NCBI GenBank assembly: GCA_041390365.1
Contig: JAWKQB010000001.1
Coordinates: forward strand, 1,302,001 to 1,366,000
Length of the DNA stretch: 64,000 nucleotides
From: Syntrophotaleaceae bacterium
GTDB lineage: Bacteria; Desulfobacterota; Desulfuromonadia; Desulfuromonadales; Syntrophotaleaceae
Direction of reading: 5' to 3'
Each line of letters opens with the position of its first letter. Position 1 is the first letter of the stretch. The position numbers were made by a program, and so were the translations under genes. Below the pieces are notes generated by a model, which was not told the origin of the DNA, ran no database searches, and was given only the letters and a program-made list of their open reading frames with translations. Positions 33,802-42,218 of the stretch are shown here, piece after piece.

Positions 33802-34755
33802 ATGCATATTCAGGACATTTTCGCGACGCATCCGACCACTTTCTCTTTCGAGTTCTTTCCGCCCAAAACCGACAAAGCCGCGGATCGCCTTTACGAGACG
33901 ATTCGTCAGCTTGAACCCCTGAATCCGGCCTTCACCTCTGTGACCTACGGCGCAGGGGGAACAACCCGAGAACGGACACATGAACTGGTCATGCGGATAC
34001 ACCGCCAGACCTCCCTGGATCCAATCCCTCATTTAACCTGCGTCTGCAGTTCAGAAGAGGAGATCCAACGAATCCTCGAACGCTACGCCGAGGCCGGCAT
34101 CAGCAACATCCTGGCCCTGGCCGGCGATCCCCCGCCGGAAATGATCCCCTACGACCGGTCAAAAGACGCCTTTCCCCACGCCGCCGACCTGGTCCGCTTC
34201 ATTCGCCGGTTCAGCGAACGGGGCACCCATCCGGATCCTCGCGGCTTCGGCATCGGCGTGGCCGGTTTCCCTGAAGGGCATCCAGCCACCCCAAACCGCC
34301 TGCTGGAAATGGACTACCTGAAGGCCAAGGTTGATGAGGGGGCCGACTATATCTGCACCCAGCTCTTTTTCGACAACCGGGATTTCTACGATTTCCGCGA
34401 GCGCTGCCTACTGGCCGGCATCAGAATTCCGATCCTTGCCGGAATTATGCCGATCTCAACAACCGAGGGTATGAAACGGATGGCGGACCTGGCTGCGGGG
34501 GCCCGTTTCCCCGCCTCCCTGCTTCGCGCAGTGGCCCGCTGCCAGAACGATCCGGAGGCCGTACGGAGGATCGGAATCCACTGGGCCACGGAACAGTGCC
34601 GGGACCTGCTGGACAACGAAGTGCGCGGGATTCATTTCTACACCCTCAACAACTCCGATGCCACCATTCAGATCTACCGCTGCCTGGGACTGAATGCCAG
34701 TTCACTCCACCCTGTGGAAAAACAAACTGCGGAATTCGGGGATGGTCGTCAATGA
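33802..34755 (+). CDS. metF: Methylenetetrahydrofolate reductase (MetF)
   Basis: 317-residue FAD-dependent TIM-barrel enzyme reducing 5,10-methylene- to 5-methyl-tetrahydrofolate, for methionine synthesis or the reductive acetyl-CoA pathway. Seen: FSFEFFPPKTDKAADRLYET start with the catalytic Glu, FTSVTYGAGGTTRERT, HLTCVCSSEEEI, NILALAGDPP, and GADYICTQLFFDN. The ATG at 33802 follows AGGGAG; the 19 residues of a longer frame are not conserved in look. The length fits the bacterial type without a regulatory domain. It is not in an operon with other C1 genes here. Confidence 0.94.
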   Translation: MHIQDIFATHPTTFSFEFFPPKTDKAADRLYETIRQLEPLNPAFTSVTYGAGGTTRERTHELVMRIHRQTSLDPIPHLTCVCSSEEEIQRILERYAEAGISNILALAGDPPPEMIPYDRSKDAFPHAADLVRFIRRFSERGTHPDPRGFGIGVAGFPEGHPATPNRLLEMDYLKAKVDEGADYICTQLFFDNRDFYDFRERCLLAGIRIPILAGIMPISTTEGMKRMADLAAGARFPASLLRAVARCQNDPEAVRRIGIHWATEQCRDLLDNEVRGIHFYTLNNSDATIQIYRCLGLNASSLHPVEKQTAEFGDGRQ

Positions 34756-34866
34756 CTTCGGTGTAGCCGGTATTCATGGCGTCACCTGGACTGCGTTTTC
34801 GGTACCTCCTCACTAGTCCCCGGACTCCTGAAACTGCCGGCCCGGACCAAGCGGCGGGGGCAAACA

Positions 34867-34897
34867 TGTTATAATACCCTGTACCGAGTCCCTCGGT
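34867..34897 (+). promoter_or_regulatory. Extended -10 promoter and 5' hairpin of the 64-residue orphan
   Basis: TG at 34867-34868 and a perfect TATAAT at 34870-34875 form an extended -10 box without a clear -35. Transcription would begin near 34882, right at a perfect hairpin ACCGAG-TCC-CTCGGT (34883-34897), giving an 87-base leader. Confidence 0.6.
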
Positions 34898-34968
34898 TAA
34901 ATTCAGCAAAAAACACCCTCCGCTGTGTGCAAGATCAACAGGCGGAATCCGTACAGGGAGGTAAGATC

Positions 34969-35163
34969 ATGAATAGGGAACGGTTCGATTATCTGTGCAG
35001 ACAGGCAGAAAGCGGACACGATACTTATGTTTCCCATGGTTCAAGCAACCAGGAAGGACGGGTAGAGAGTTGCTCCATGGGACATTTGATCGTGGAAACC
35101 AATGACGGCAATCGCCGCTGTTGGGATTTCAGCGAGTGCGCTGAAATTGATAAATCAGGTTAA
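34969..35163 (+). CDS. Small orphan protein, 64 residues
   Basis: Soluble, acidic, with four cysteines (LCRQAE, ESCSMG, RRCWDF, SECAEI) and two histidines (SGHDTYVSHG) that could bind metal, and a compact beta-like pattern (GHLIVETNDGNRRCWDFSECAEI). I do not recognise the family. It is well supported as a gene: a strong ribosome binding site (AGGGAGG), its own extended -10 promoter and a terminator after the stop make a complete single-gene unit. Its neighbours (metF, mobA) suggest no role. Confidence 0.65.
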   Translation: MNRERFDYLCRQAESGHDTYVSHGSSNQEGRVESCSMGHLIVETNDGNRRCWDFSECAEIDKSG

Positions 35164-35178
35164 CCTGTGTTGAAAACT

Positions 35179-35216
35179 CCGGAGGGGATTTCCGTTTTCT
35201 CGGAGATCTCCTCCGG
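35179..35216 (+). terminator. Hairpin between the orphan gene and mobA (convergent)
   Basis: CCGGAGG (35179-35185) pairs with CCTCCGG (35210-35216), with further pairing inside. It lies between two convergent genes and may serve both; the T-run is weak. Confidence 0.6.
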
Positions 35217-35235
35217 GCCTGCCTTGAGGGAATTG

Positions 35236-35856
35236 TCATTTCCGACACTGAGCCGCCGAAAAGCACTCCCGGTTTTTTCGGCTCCACCTTTCGAAGTCTT
35301 CCCGTGTATTGAGATTGACGAACATGAATTCAGGGTTATAGAACCGTATTTCACCCTCGGTCAGATAAAGCAGATTCAGCTGCTGAATAAACTCGACAAC
35401 CGATTTCTTCCCCTCCCCCAGAAAATTTTCGATATCCGGCACAATCTCCCGTCCATAAAAGGCATTGAAAGGTTCCAGGGAGTTTTGCAGGCGCGTTACA
35501 CAACCGGAACAGGAACGGCCCAGCAGTCGCCTTTTCATATATTGAACATAGTCGATATTGATATGAGGCATGTCGCATGCAATGACGTAGGCGTATCGCG
35601 ACATGGCGTATTTCAATCCGACATGAATCCCGCTGAGTGGCCCTCCCTCGGGGATTTCATCGCTGACCACCACAAAACCGGTATCGTGATAAAGTTCGGG
35701 ATTGTTGGTAACGACAATCAACTGGTGAAACAAGCCGCCCAGGCACTCCTCATGGAATCGCGTAAGGTAGCGGTTGTTGACCTGCAACTGCTGCTTGTCG
35801 AATCCCATACGGCGGCTTTTGCCCCCGGCCAGGATGATGGCACTGCCAAACTCCAT
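35236..35856 (-). CDS. mobA: Molybdenum cofactor guanylyltransferase (MobA)
   Basis: 206 residues, cytoplasmic. It transfers GMP from GTP to Mo-molybdopterin, giving the guanine dinucleotide cofactor of DMSO-reductase-family enzymes such as formate dehydrogenase. The N-terminal nucleotide-binding motif is LAGGKSRRMGFDK, followed by DEIPEGGPLSGIHVGL and ACDMPHIN, all MobA signatures. The length is normal for MobA without a fused MobB domain. It is divergent from selA across a short gap; both serve enzymes such as Mo/W selenoprotein formate dehydrogenases, so the pairing may be functional. Confidence 0.9.
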   Translation of the reverse strand: MEFGSAIILAGGKSRRMGFDKQQLQVNNRYLTRFHEECLGGLFHQLIVVTNNPELYHDTGFVVVSDEIPEGGPLSGIHVGLKYAMSRYAYVIACDMPHINIDYVQYMKRRLLGRSCSGCVTRLQNSLEPFNAFYGREIVPDIENFLGEGKKSVVEFIQQLNLLYLTEGEIRFYNPEFMFVNLNTREDFERWSRKNRECFSAAQCRK

Positions 35857-35985
35857 GGTGCAATCCCTTCTAAACCCGAATTATTGGAACAATACCACCG
35901 GCACAAGGTTGCCGCCAAATGAATTTTCTCAGGATCAGGTTTCGAGACCTGTTGCCTGGAATTCCGCAACTTTTTCGGTTGCCGC

Positions 35986-36013
35986 TTGACAATCGGCCTA
36001 CGGTCTATAAAAT
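35986..36013 (+). promoter_or_regulatory. Near-consensus sigma-70 promoter of selA
   Basis: Perfect TTGACA (35986-35991), 16-base spacer, and TAAAAT (36008-36013); TATAAA at 36006 is an alternative -10. This placement argues that translation of selA starts downstream of 36013. Confidence 0.65.
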
Positions 36014-36077
36014 GGGTCGTCTTCTTCTTAATGCCGACCTGCCAGAAATCCCAGGTCTTTTTCCAAAGGCGGCCAGT

Positions 36078-37466
36078 TTGCTCCGAAATATTCCGAAAAT
36101 CGACAAGGTTCTGGATTGGCCCGAGGTGAGGGGCCTGCTTGAAGACCATACCCGTCCACTGGTGATCGAGGCCATTCGCGAGACATTGGACCAGATCCGC
36201 CAGGACATTCTTGCAGCTCAACCCGCCGTGGACATTCCCGCCCAGGAAAAAATAACCGAGCAAATCGGCATTTGCCTTAAAAACAGATCCCTTCCCGGTC
36301 TGCGCCGGGTCATCAACGGGACCGGTGTCGTTCTCCATACCAACCTGGGCCGCGCCATCCTTTCGGGATCACTGGAAAAAGAGCTGTCTGAGGCGGCCTT
36401 CTGCTACAGCACCCTGGAGTTCAATCTTGAAACGGGAACCCGTGGCACACGCGCAGTGCATGTGGAAAAACTTCTGTGCGAGCTGACCGGAGCGGAGACG
36501 GCGGTAGTGGTCAACAATAACGCCGCTGCAGTTCTGCTGGCCCTATCCACCCTTGCCCGCAATAAAGAAGTCGTCGTCTCCCGTGGCGAACTGGTTGAAA
36601 TTGGAGGTTCCTTCCGCATCCCGGAAGTCATGGCCCAGAGCGGTGCCATCCTGCGGGAAGTCGGGGCTACCAATCGAACCCATGGGCGGGACTACAAGTC
36701 AGCCGTTACCGGTGAAACCGCTTTGCTGCTGAAGGTGCACACCAGCAATTTTGCCCTGGTCGGATTCACCTCGGAGGTTTCCGTCGAGGAACTGGTGGCC
36801 ATTGGGCGGGAGACCTCTCTGCCGGTCATGGTTGACGCGGGCAGCGGCACATTCATCAACCTTCAGGCTTATGGTCTACCAGGGGAAAAGGCGATTCGCG
36901 AATACCTTGACGCCGGCGCCGACCTGGTCACCTTCAGCGGCGACAAGCTCCTTGGCGGTCCACAGGCCGGTATCATCGTCGGCAAAAAAAGTCTGTTGGA
37001 GCCGATGAAACGGAATCCCCTGCTGCGGGCGCTGCGCCTCGACAAGCTGACCCTGACCGCCCTTGAAGGCACGCTGCGCCTGTACCGGGATGAACGGGAA
37101 GCACTCCGCCGGATTCCCGTCCTGCGAATGTTGACTGAAACGGCCGGAGAGCTGGCTGGTCGCGCCGGTCGTACCGTGCGGCGTCTTCGTCAACGGCTTC
37201 CCCGCAGCGTTTCCCTGAAAACACTAAAGGGTTTTTCCCAGGTCGGGGGCGGCTCATTCCCCCTGCTGGAACTGCCGACAACCCTGATCGCAGTCTCGAT
37301 CGAAGGTCTCAGTGCCCAGATGCTGGAGGAAAAGTTGAGAAAAAGAACCCTCCCCATCATCGGCCGGATTTCACAAGGGCACTATCTTCTCGATCCCAGA
37401 ACCCTTGCTGAAAAAGACGTCGCCGACATCGCATCGGCGCTCCAGGAGATCTCCTCTGTCCACTGA
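36078..37466 (+). CDS. selA: L-seryl-tRNA(Sec) selenium transferase (SelA)
   Basis: 462 residues from the TTG at 36078. SelA is a PLP enzyme converting seryl-tRNA(Sec) to selenocysteinyl-tRNA(Sec) with selenophosphate. Seen: LLRNIPKIDKVL start as in other SelA, VINGTGVVLHTNLGRA, NNNAAAVLLAL, and the PLP lysine in TFSGDKLLGGPQAG. The start is uncertain: ATG at 36012 overlaps the promoter's -10 box, while TTG at 36078 has AAAGGCGG upstream and gives almost the same length as E. coli SelA (463). SelB, SelD and tRNA(Sec) are not in the window; selA alone implies that the organism makes selenoproteins. Confidence 0.93.
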   Translation: MLRNIPKIDKVLDWPEVRGLLEDHTRPLVIEAIRETLDQIRQDILAAQPAVDIPAQEKITEQIGICLKNRSLPGLRRVINGTGVVLHTNLGRAILSGSLEKELSEAAFCYSTLEFNLETGTRGTRAVHVEKLLCELTGAETAVVVNNNAAAVLLALSTLARNKEVVVSRGELVEIGGSFRIPEVMAQSGAILREVGATNRTHGRDYKSAVTGETALLLKVHTSNFALVGFTSEVSVEELVAIGRETSLPVMVDAGSGTFINLQAYGLPGEKAIREYLDAGADLVTFSGDKLLGGPQAGIIVGKKSLLEPMKRNPLLRALRLDKLTLTALEGTLRLYRDEREALRRIPVLRMLTETAGELAGRAGRTVRRLRQRLPRSVSLKTLKGFSQVGGGSFPLLELPTTLIAVSIEGLSAQMLEEKLRKRTLPIIGRISQGHYLLDPRTLAEKDVADIASALQEISSVH

Positions 37467-37496
37467 CATCCCCTTGGAACCAATCTTCTCTTAAAA

Positions 37497-37533
37497 AAAG
37501 GAGCGTTTTCCACGATCAGGAAAACGCTCCTTT
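37497..37533. terminator. Bidirectional terminator between selA and the NADH module
   Basis: Perfect 15-base stem AAAGGAGCGTTTTCC (37497-37511) and GGAAAACGCTCCTTT (37519-37533), loop of seven, with A-run before and T-run within it. It can end both convergent transcripts. Confidence 0.9.
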
Positions 37534-37555
37534 CCATTTACTGAAAAATTAGCGG

Positions 37556-38473
37556 TTATTTCAGTTTACCAAGGATCTCCTCAAGCCCAAGAGCCTCCGC
37601 CCAGGGAACCTCGACATATTGTCCATCCTTCTTGAGCATCGGCGTCAGCGGTTGATCATTATACTTCAGCTCGAGGCCGAGACGCCCTTTCAGGCAGAGC
37701 GGCCTGCCTTCTCCGGGTCCCTGGGCAACGACCCCGACAGGCTTTCCGTTCCTTTTGACCAGGTCGAAGTTACAACCCGCTTCACACCAGGTGCATTTGA
37801 CCTCTTCCTTCGTCACTTCCCAGGTCCGGGCTTTGCCGGCCAGAGAGGTGTAAGTCAGAGCCCCCACCGGGCAGACCGACACGCAACGGGCGCAGGAAAC
37901 ACAGGCGGATTCGGCCAGGCTGGCGTCCAATGCCGTTGAAACCTTGGTCTTGAATCCGCGATAGGCCAGATCGATAACGGCCCGGTCCTCCACGTCCTTG
38001 CAGGTCCGGACACATTTGGCGCACAGGATACATTTGTTCATATCCCGGCTGATGTAGGGGTTGCTATTGTCGAACTCGTAGTTTTTCCTCGCCCCGCCGA
38101 AGCTGGGCTGCTTGACATCGTAGCGGAAGGCATAGTCCTGCAGACGGCAGTTGCCGGCCTTTTCGCAGGTCAGACAATCCATGGGATGGTTGGCCAGCAT
38201 CAGCTCGAGGATGGTCTTCCTGGCCTCGACCACCGTTGGAGATTCGGTTTCGACAACCATGCCGGGCGCAGCCTCGATGCAGCAGGAAGCGACCAGGGCG
38301 CGAGCTCCCTTCACCTCCACCACGCAGATGCGGCAACCGCCATAATTGGGACTGTTCTCATCATGACAAAATGTCGGAATAAAGAAGCCCGCTCCCAAAG
38401 CTGCATCCAGCAACTTGGTACCTTTGGGGACCGTGACCTCCTGGCCATTTATGGTTAAAGATACAGTAGACAA
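37556..38473 (-). CDS. Multi-cluster Fe-S protein, NuoG/FdhA-like N-terminal region only
   Basis: 305 residues. Domains in order: [2Fe-2S] plant-type ferredoxin (C-HDENSPNYGGCRIC, residues about 35-62), His/Cys cluster (HPMDCLTCEKAGNC), two [4Fe-4S] sites (CILCAKCVRTC; CVSCARCVSVCP), and a Molydop_Fe4S4 domain (CTWCEAGCNFD, CLKGR). It stops with a true TAA just where the molybdopterin catalytic domain of formate dehydrogenase would begin (VPWAEALGLEEI). So it is an electron-wiring subunit with no active site. TTG start with AAGGAG seven bases upstream. Third gene of a NuoE-NuoF-like unit; the bidirectional terminator right after it means no catalytic gene follows. It probably carries electrons from NADH to a hydrogenase, formate dehydrogenase or ferredoxin. 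Confidence 0.85.
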   Translation of the reverse strand: MSTVSLTINGQEVTVPKGTKLLDAALGAGFFIPTFCHDENSPNYGGCRICVVEVKGARALVASCCIEAAPGMVVETESPTVVEARKTILELMLANHPMDCLTCEKAGNCRLQDYAFRYDVKQPSFGGARKNYEFDNSNPYISRDMNKCILCAKCVRTCKDVEDRAVIDLAYRGFKTKVSTALDASLAESACVSCARCVSVCPVGALTYTSLAGKARTWEVTKEEVKCTWCEAGCNFDLVKRNGKPVGVVAQGPGEGRPLCLKGRLGLELKYNDQPLTPMLKKDGQYVEVPWAEALGLEEILGKLK

Positions 38474-38561
38474 TGTTTATCTCCTTCTTTCACGCAAGAT
38501 TCAATGAGCTCTTTACGTCGAGAAAATCGGCACAAACAGTCTGCGTGCCGGCTACTGACCA

Positions 38562-40415
38562 TTACGCCTGCACAATCGCGCCGAACTTGCACTTGGGCAC
38601 GCAGGCGCCGCACTTGACGCAGGCCTTCGGGTCGATGACATGGGGCTTTTTCTTCTCGCCGCTGATGGCCCCGACAGGGCAGGCCTTGATACAGACCGTG
38701 CAACCCACGCATTTGTCTTCCACGATGGTGTAAGTCAGCAGCGCCGGACAGACCCCTGCGGGACAGCGCTTCTCGTTGATGTGCGCCTCGTACTCGTTGC
38801 GGAAGTACCGCAGCGTAGTGAGCACGGGGTTCGGAGCTGTCTGGCCGAGGGCGCACAGGGCCGAGCCCTTGATGTTCCTGGCCAGCCGCTCGAGGGTGGC
38901 GATGTCGTCGGCCTGGCCTTCGCCTTCGCAGATCCGCTCGAGGATTTCCAGCAGACGCTTGGTCCCTTCGCGACAGGGGGTGCACTTGCCGCAGGATTCG
39001 AGCTGGGTGAAAGTGAGGAAGAATTTGGCGACGTCGACCATGCAGGTGGACTCGTCCATGAAGACCAGGCCGCCGGAACCCATCATGGCGCCGGCGCCGA
39101 TCAGGGAGTCGTAGTCGATGGGGAGATCGAGCTGTTCGGTAGGGAGACAGCCGCCGGAGGGACCGCCGCTCTGCACCGCCTTGAACTTCTTGCCGCCCAG
39201 GATGCCGCCGGCGATGTCTTCCACGATCTCGCGCAGGGTGATCCCCATGGGCACTTCGCACAGACCGGTGTGGTTGATCTTGCCGGTCAGACAGAAAACC
39301 TTGCTCCCCTTGCTCTTCTCGGTGCCCATGGAGGCGTACCAGTCACCGCCGTTACGGACGATAAAGGGGACGTTGGCGAAGGTCTCGACGTTGTTGAGGC
39401 AGGTCGGTTTCTGCCACAGGCCTTTGTGAGCGGGGAACGGCGGACGGACGCGGGGCATGCCGCGCTGACCTTCGATGGAGTTGAGCAGGGCGGTCTCTTC
39501 GCCGCAGACGAAGGCGCCGGCGCCGGCCTTGATGCGGATCTTGAAGTTGAACCCGCTGCCCAGAATGTTTTGACCCATCAGACCCATTTTTTCGGCCGTT
39601 TCGATCGCCAGGTTCAGACGCTTGATGGCGAGCGGGTATTCGGCGCGGCAGTAGATGACCCCTTCGTCGGCGCCGATGGCATAGCCGGCAATCATCATCC
39701 CTTCAAGGATCGCATGGGGGTCTCCTTCCAGGACGCTGCGGTCCATGAAGGCGCCGGGATCGCCTTCGTCGGCGTTGCAGACGATGTATTTCTTGTCGCC
39801 TGGGGCATCGTGCACGAACTGCCACTTATTGCCGGTCGGGAATCCGCCGCCGCCGCGGCCGCGCAGCCCGGACTTTTTGATTTCGTCGATGATCTCCAGC
39901 CGGGTCATGGTCAGGGCCTTCTCGATGCCCGCGTAACCGCCGGTAGCGATGTAGTCTTCGATGCTTTCCGGATTGGTCCGGCCAAGACGGGAGGTGACCG
40001 AACGGACTTGCTTTTTGTAGTATCCGGACTGGTCCATCACCGCGATCCCTTCATAGGGAGTGGCGTCTCCGGCAATCTGAATGGCGGCCAGGTCAAGAAC
40101 GGGGGTCTTGTCGACGACGTGGCTCTCGATCAGCTGAGCAACCTTGTCGGGGTAGATGCCGCCGTAGACCACGCTGGCCGATCCCGGCAGAGAGATCTCC
40201 ACCGCGGGCTCGGCAAAACACATGCCGATACAGCTGGTGAAGTCTACATCCAAATCCAGCCCGCGGTTGGCAACTTCGCTCTTAATGGCCTCCATGACCT
40301 TGTTGCCGCCGGCGGCGATACCGCAGGTCCCCAGTCCGACCACGATCCGGGGGCGGTTCAGTTTCTCCTTGTACTGCTCCTCGATTGAGGAACGCATCTG
40401 CTTCAACTGGCTCAT
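38562..40415 (-). CDS. NuoF/HydB-like NADH-binding flavin Fe-S subunit
   Basis: 617 residues. Domains in order: N-terminal thioredoxin-like [2Fe-2S] domain (GTCGIAAGG, CIGMC), NADH/FMN-binding NuoF core (SGLRGRGGGGFPTG near 185; GAGAFVCGEETALL), the [4Fe-4S] site ESCGKCTPCREG with a fourth Cys in LCALGQ, and a C-terminal two-cluster ferredoxin (CVGCTVCIKACPVGA; CVKCGACVPKCKFGA). This order is that of HydB / HndC / NfnL-unrelated soluble NADH modules in [FeFe]-hydrogenases and formate dehydrogenases, not of complex I NuoF, which lacks both added ferredoxin parts. It oxidises or reduces NAD(H) and may take part in electron bifurcation. It follows the NuoE-like gene by 11 bases and has a strong ribosome binding site (GGGGGG). 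Confidence 0.92.
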   Translation of the reverse strand: MSQLKQMRSSIEEQYKEKLNRPRIVVGLGTCGIAAGGNKVMEAIKSEVANRGLDLDVDFTSCIGMCFAEPAVEISLPGSASVVYGGIYPDKVAQLIESHVVDKTPVLDLAAIQIAGDATPYEGIAVMDQSGYYKKQVRSVTSRLGRTNPESIEDYIATGGYAGIEKALTMTRLEIIDEIKKSGLRGRGGGGFPTGNKWQFVHDAPGDKKYIVCNADEGDPGAFMDRSVLEGDPHAILEGMMIAGYAIGADEGVIYCRAEYPLAIKRLNLAIETAEKMGLMGQNILGSGFNFKIRIKAGAGAFVCGEETALLNSIEGQRGMPRVRPPFPAHKGLWQKPTCLNNVETFANVPFIVRNGGDWYASMGTEKSKGSKVFCLTGKINHTGLCEVPMGITLREIVEDIAGGILGGKKFKAVQSGGPSGGCLPTEQLDLPIDYDSLIGAGAMMGSGGLVFMDESTCMVDVAKFFLTFTQLESCGKCTPCREGTKRLLEILERICEGEGQADDIATLERLARNIKGSALCALGQTAPNPVLTTLRYFRNEYEAHINEKRCPAGVCPALLTYTIVEDKCVGCTVCIKACPVGAISGEKKKPHVIDPKACVKCGACVPKCKFGAIVQA

Positions 40416-40426
40416 TATTTCCCCCC

Positions 40427-40918
40427 TTACGCGTACTGTTCCAGAATTTTGTCCAGACCGTCAGTCGTCAGGCGGCCGTGGGTATCATCGTTGATCATGA
40501 TGCAAGGCGCCAAACCGCACGCCCCGATACAAGCCACCGATTCCAGGGTGAATCGCAGATCCTCCGTGGTCCCGCCATTCTCGACGCCCAGGATCTCTTG
40601 CAGTTTGTCGAATATTTTACTGCCACCCAATACATGGCAGGCTGTGCCGAGACAGACACGTACGATGTGGCGGCCGCGGGGCTTGAGATGAAACTGGGCG
40701 TAAAAAGTGACTACCCCATAGACCTCGCTGAAAGGGATATTCAACTCCTTGGAAATCTGTTCAAGCACTTCAGCAGGCAGATATCCGTAGATGTCCTGTG
40801 CTCCCTGCAATACCGGGATCAATGCTCCTTCATAATCGCGGTAATGCCCGAGCAGTTCCTTCAACTGTTCGTCCTGAGGCAATTCGACTACCTCGCCGGT
40901 ACACTTGCAAACTGCCAT
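40427..40918 (-). CDS. NuoE/HydC-like [2Fe-2S] subunit
   Basis: 163 residues, thioredoxin-like [2Fe-2S] protein: YEGALIPVLQGAQDIYGYLP, then EVYGVVTFYAQFHLKPRG, with cluster cysteines in CLGTACHVLGG and CIGACGLAPC. It forms the small partner of the NuoF-like subunit and is the first gene of the three-gene unit, behind AAAGGAGAGG. Together they make the NADH-handling core shared by bifurcating hydrogenases, NAD-dependent formate dehydrogenases and complex I. Confidence 0.92.
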   Translation of the reverse strand: MAVCKCTGEVVELPQDEQLKELLGHYRDYEGALIPVLQGAQDIYGYLPAEVLEQISKELNIPFSEVYGVVTFYAQFHLKPRGRHIVRVCLGTACHVLGGSKIFDKLQEILGVENGGTTEDLRFTLESVACIGACGLAPCIMINDDTHGRLTTDGLDKILEQYA

Positions 40919-41559
40919 TTTCCTCTCCTTTCCGGGTTTGTTATTTCCACAGGCTTACGGCATCTGTTTATGCCGCAGCCATGAAGCCGCACTCCACCTG
41001 ATCAGGCATAATCCCGCTTCAATTTGAAAGACTTGCAGTATGTCGGCATCGGAAAGGCCAAAAGGCAATTAGGCTGCCGGCAAGGAAGGATACCTTGAAT
41101 CATAAGGGAAACCCGCCTTCCCCTTGAATCAAAGGAGATACAATCGGCCGTTCACCGCACTAAGGAATCGCTGCCAGAAAAAGGCAAACCAATCCCGGGA
41201 AAAAACGGAATTCGGCCTGACTCCACCTAAGCGGGGTCGAATTACACGCATTGCTGCGTCAGGCCCGTGAAGGATTGACTGGGAGACGGGTCTGCCAATG
41301 CGAGTTTTCTGACTCTAATATGAATCGGGGATAGTATGAAAAAATTATAATTCAAAAGGCCGGTTATGAAGGCCACAAGACTTTTAGCACAACTGTCAGA
41401 CAGCCGTCAAGAGAGCAAAAGGGAAATTTCGAAAATCTTCAAACAGTATTTCCAAAGAAACGGTCAGAGGGGGAAAATTCAAAGGGAGCTTGGAAACGAC
41501 AGTGGGAAGGACCAAAGGGCAGACATGCAACTGAAAAATCGCTTTCCGCCCTTCTGTCG
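40919..41559. other. 640-base non-coding gap marking the composition change
   Basis: No convincing gene is seen. The first 180 bases must hold the minus-strand promoter of the NADH module, though no clear boxes stand out. A possible terminator lies at 41,214-41,265. An open frame from 41,366 that runs into idi lacks a ribosome binding site and was not accepted. GC-rich DNA gives way to AT-rich DNA across this stretch. No tRNA, integrase or att-like repeat is visible. Confidence 0.6.
41214..41265 (-). terminator. Possible terminator of the AT-rich minus-strand cluster
   Basis: Stem GGCCTGAC (41214-41221) / GTCAGGCC (41258-41265) is followed on the minus strand by GAATTCCG and six T. A smaller hairpin ACGCA/TGCGT (41246-41259) overlaps one arm, so two folds compete. 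It lies about 300 bases after idi. Confidence 0.45.
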
Positions 41560-42147
41560 TTATTTGAAACTGGAATCTGAAATCTTTTTCGTAGTTGGTT
41601 CATTTGAAAAAGAGCCTAGAAACTTTTTAATTTGTCCCATGTGTTGTCTAAGAATCAAATCCCACTCCATTTTGAACCATGGTGTAAAAGAATCAGGTGA
41701 TTTTTCAATTTCGTCCGCTAGGCAATCAAAATGAACATACTTTGTTTGCTCTACTTCAAGTTTTTCGGGGAATACTGGACCATCATAAATACCAAAAAAA
41801 ACAGAGCAAATTTCAGACTCTGAACCAATATCAAAATAACTTGCATGATATTTAAACGTATACAAGTAATGGACATGACAACATATTCCTAGCTCTTCCT
41901 TGATTCGCCGGCTGGCTGCTTCTTCAATATCTTCTCCCTTTCTTGGATGGCTGCACACGCTGTTCGACCAATAAAGAGGCCACAACATTTTTTGGCTACT
42001 GCGTTTTTGCAGCAACAATTGGCCATCCGTGGTAAAAATCAAAATTGAAAAAGCCAAGTGCAGCTTCCCCATTCCCTGATGACAACTGTCCTTGGAATCG
42101 AATCCTATCACTCCGCCATCAGCGTCAACCAAGATTAACTGTTCCAT
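41560..42147 (-). CDS. idi: Isopentenyl-diphosphate delta-isomerase, type 1
   Basis: 195 residues, Nudix-fold metalloenzyme interconverting IPP and DMAPP. Seen: HLAFSILIFTTDGQLLLQKR, the active-site cysteine in WSNSVCSHPRKGED, the Nudix-like helix EEAASRRIKEELGI, and ESEICSVFFGIYDGP with the acidic metal/active-site residue. MEQLILVDADGG at 42147 aligns with the usual start; a longer frame from 42222 overlaps the upstream gene but has no better support. MEP-pathway bacteria often lack Idi, and here it sits in a cluster with DXS, a prenyl synthase and UbiA, so it probably raises DMAPP/IPP supply for the cluster's product. Confidence 0.92.
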   Translation of the reverse strand: MEQLILVDADGGVIGFDSKDSCHQGMGKLHLAFSILIFTTDGQLLLQKRSSQKMLWPLYWSNSVCSHPRKGEDIEEAASRRIKEELGICCHVHYLYTFKYHASYFDIGSESEICSVFFGIYDGPVFPEKLEVEQTKYVHFDCLADEIEKSPDSFTPWFKMEWDLILRQHMGQIKKFLGSFSNEPTTKKISDSSFK

Positions 42148-42218
42148 GATGAATTTTATACCCAAAAAAGATTTCCAGAAAAAATAGAGTCCAACGTAGC
42201 GGGCAGATGGAATTTCAA

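Noticed and set aside
37440..37560. Selenocysteine read-through at the end of the truncated FdhA/NuoG-like gene
   Set aside because: The stop is TAA, not TGA, and a terminator follows at once, so selA next door does not extend this protein.
38640..40388. 582-codon plus-strand frame
   Set aside because: Antisense to the NuoF-like gene, whose motifs are complete.
41000..41600. Genomic-island attachment site at the GC change
   Set aside because: No tRNA, integrase or direct repeat is visible at this boundary, and the other boundary is outside the window.
41366..41734. 122-codon plus-strand frame
   Set aside because: No ribosome binding site, overlaps the 3' end of idi on the other strand, no domain.
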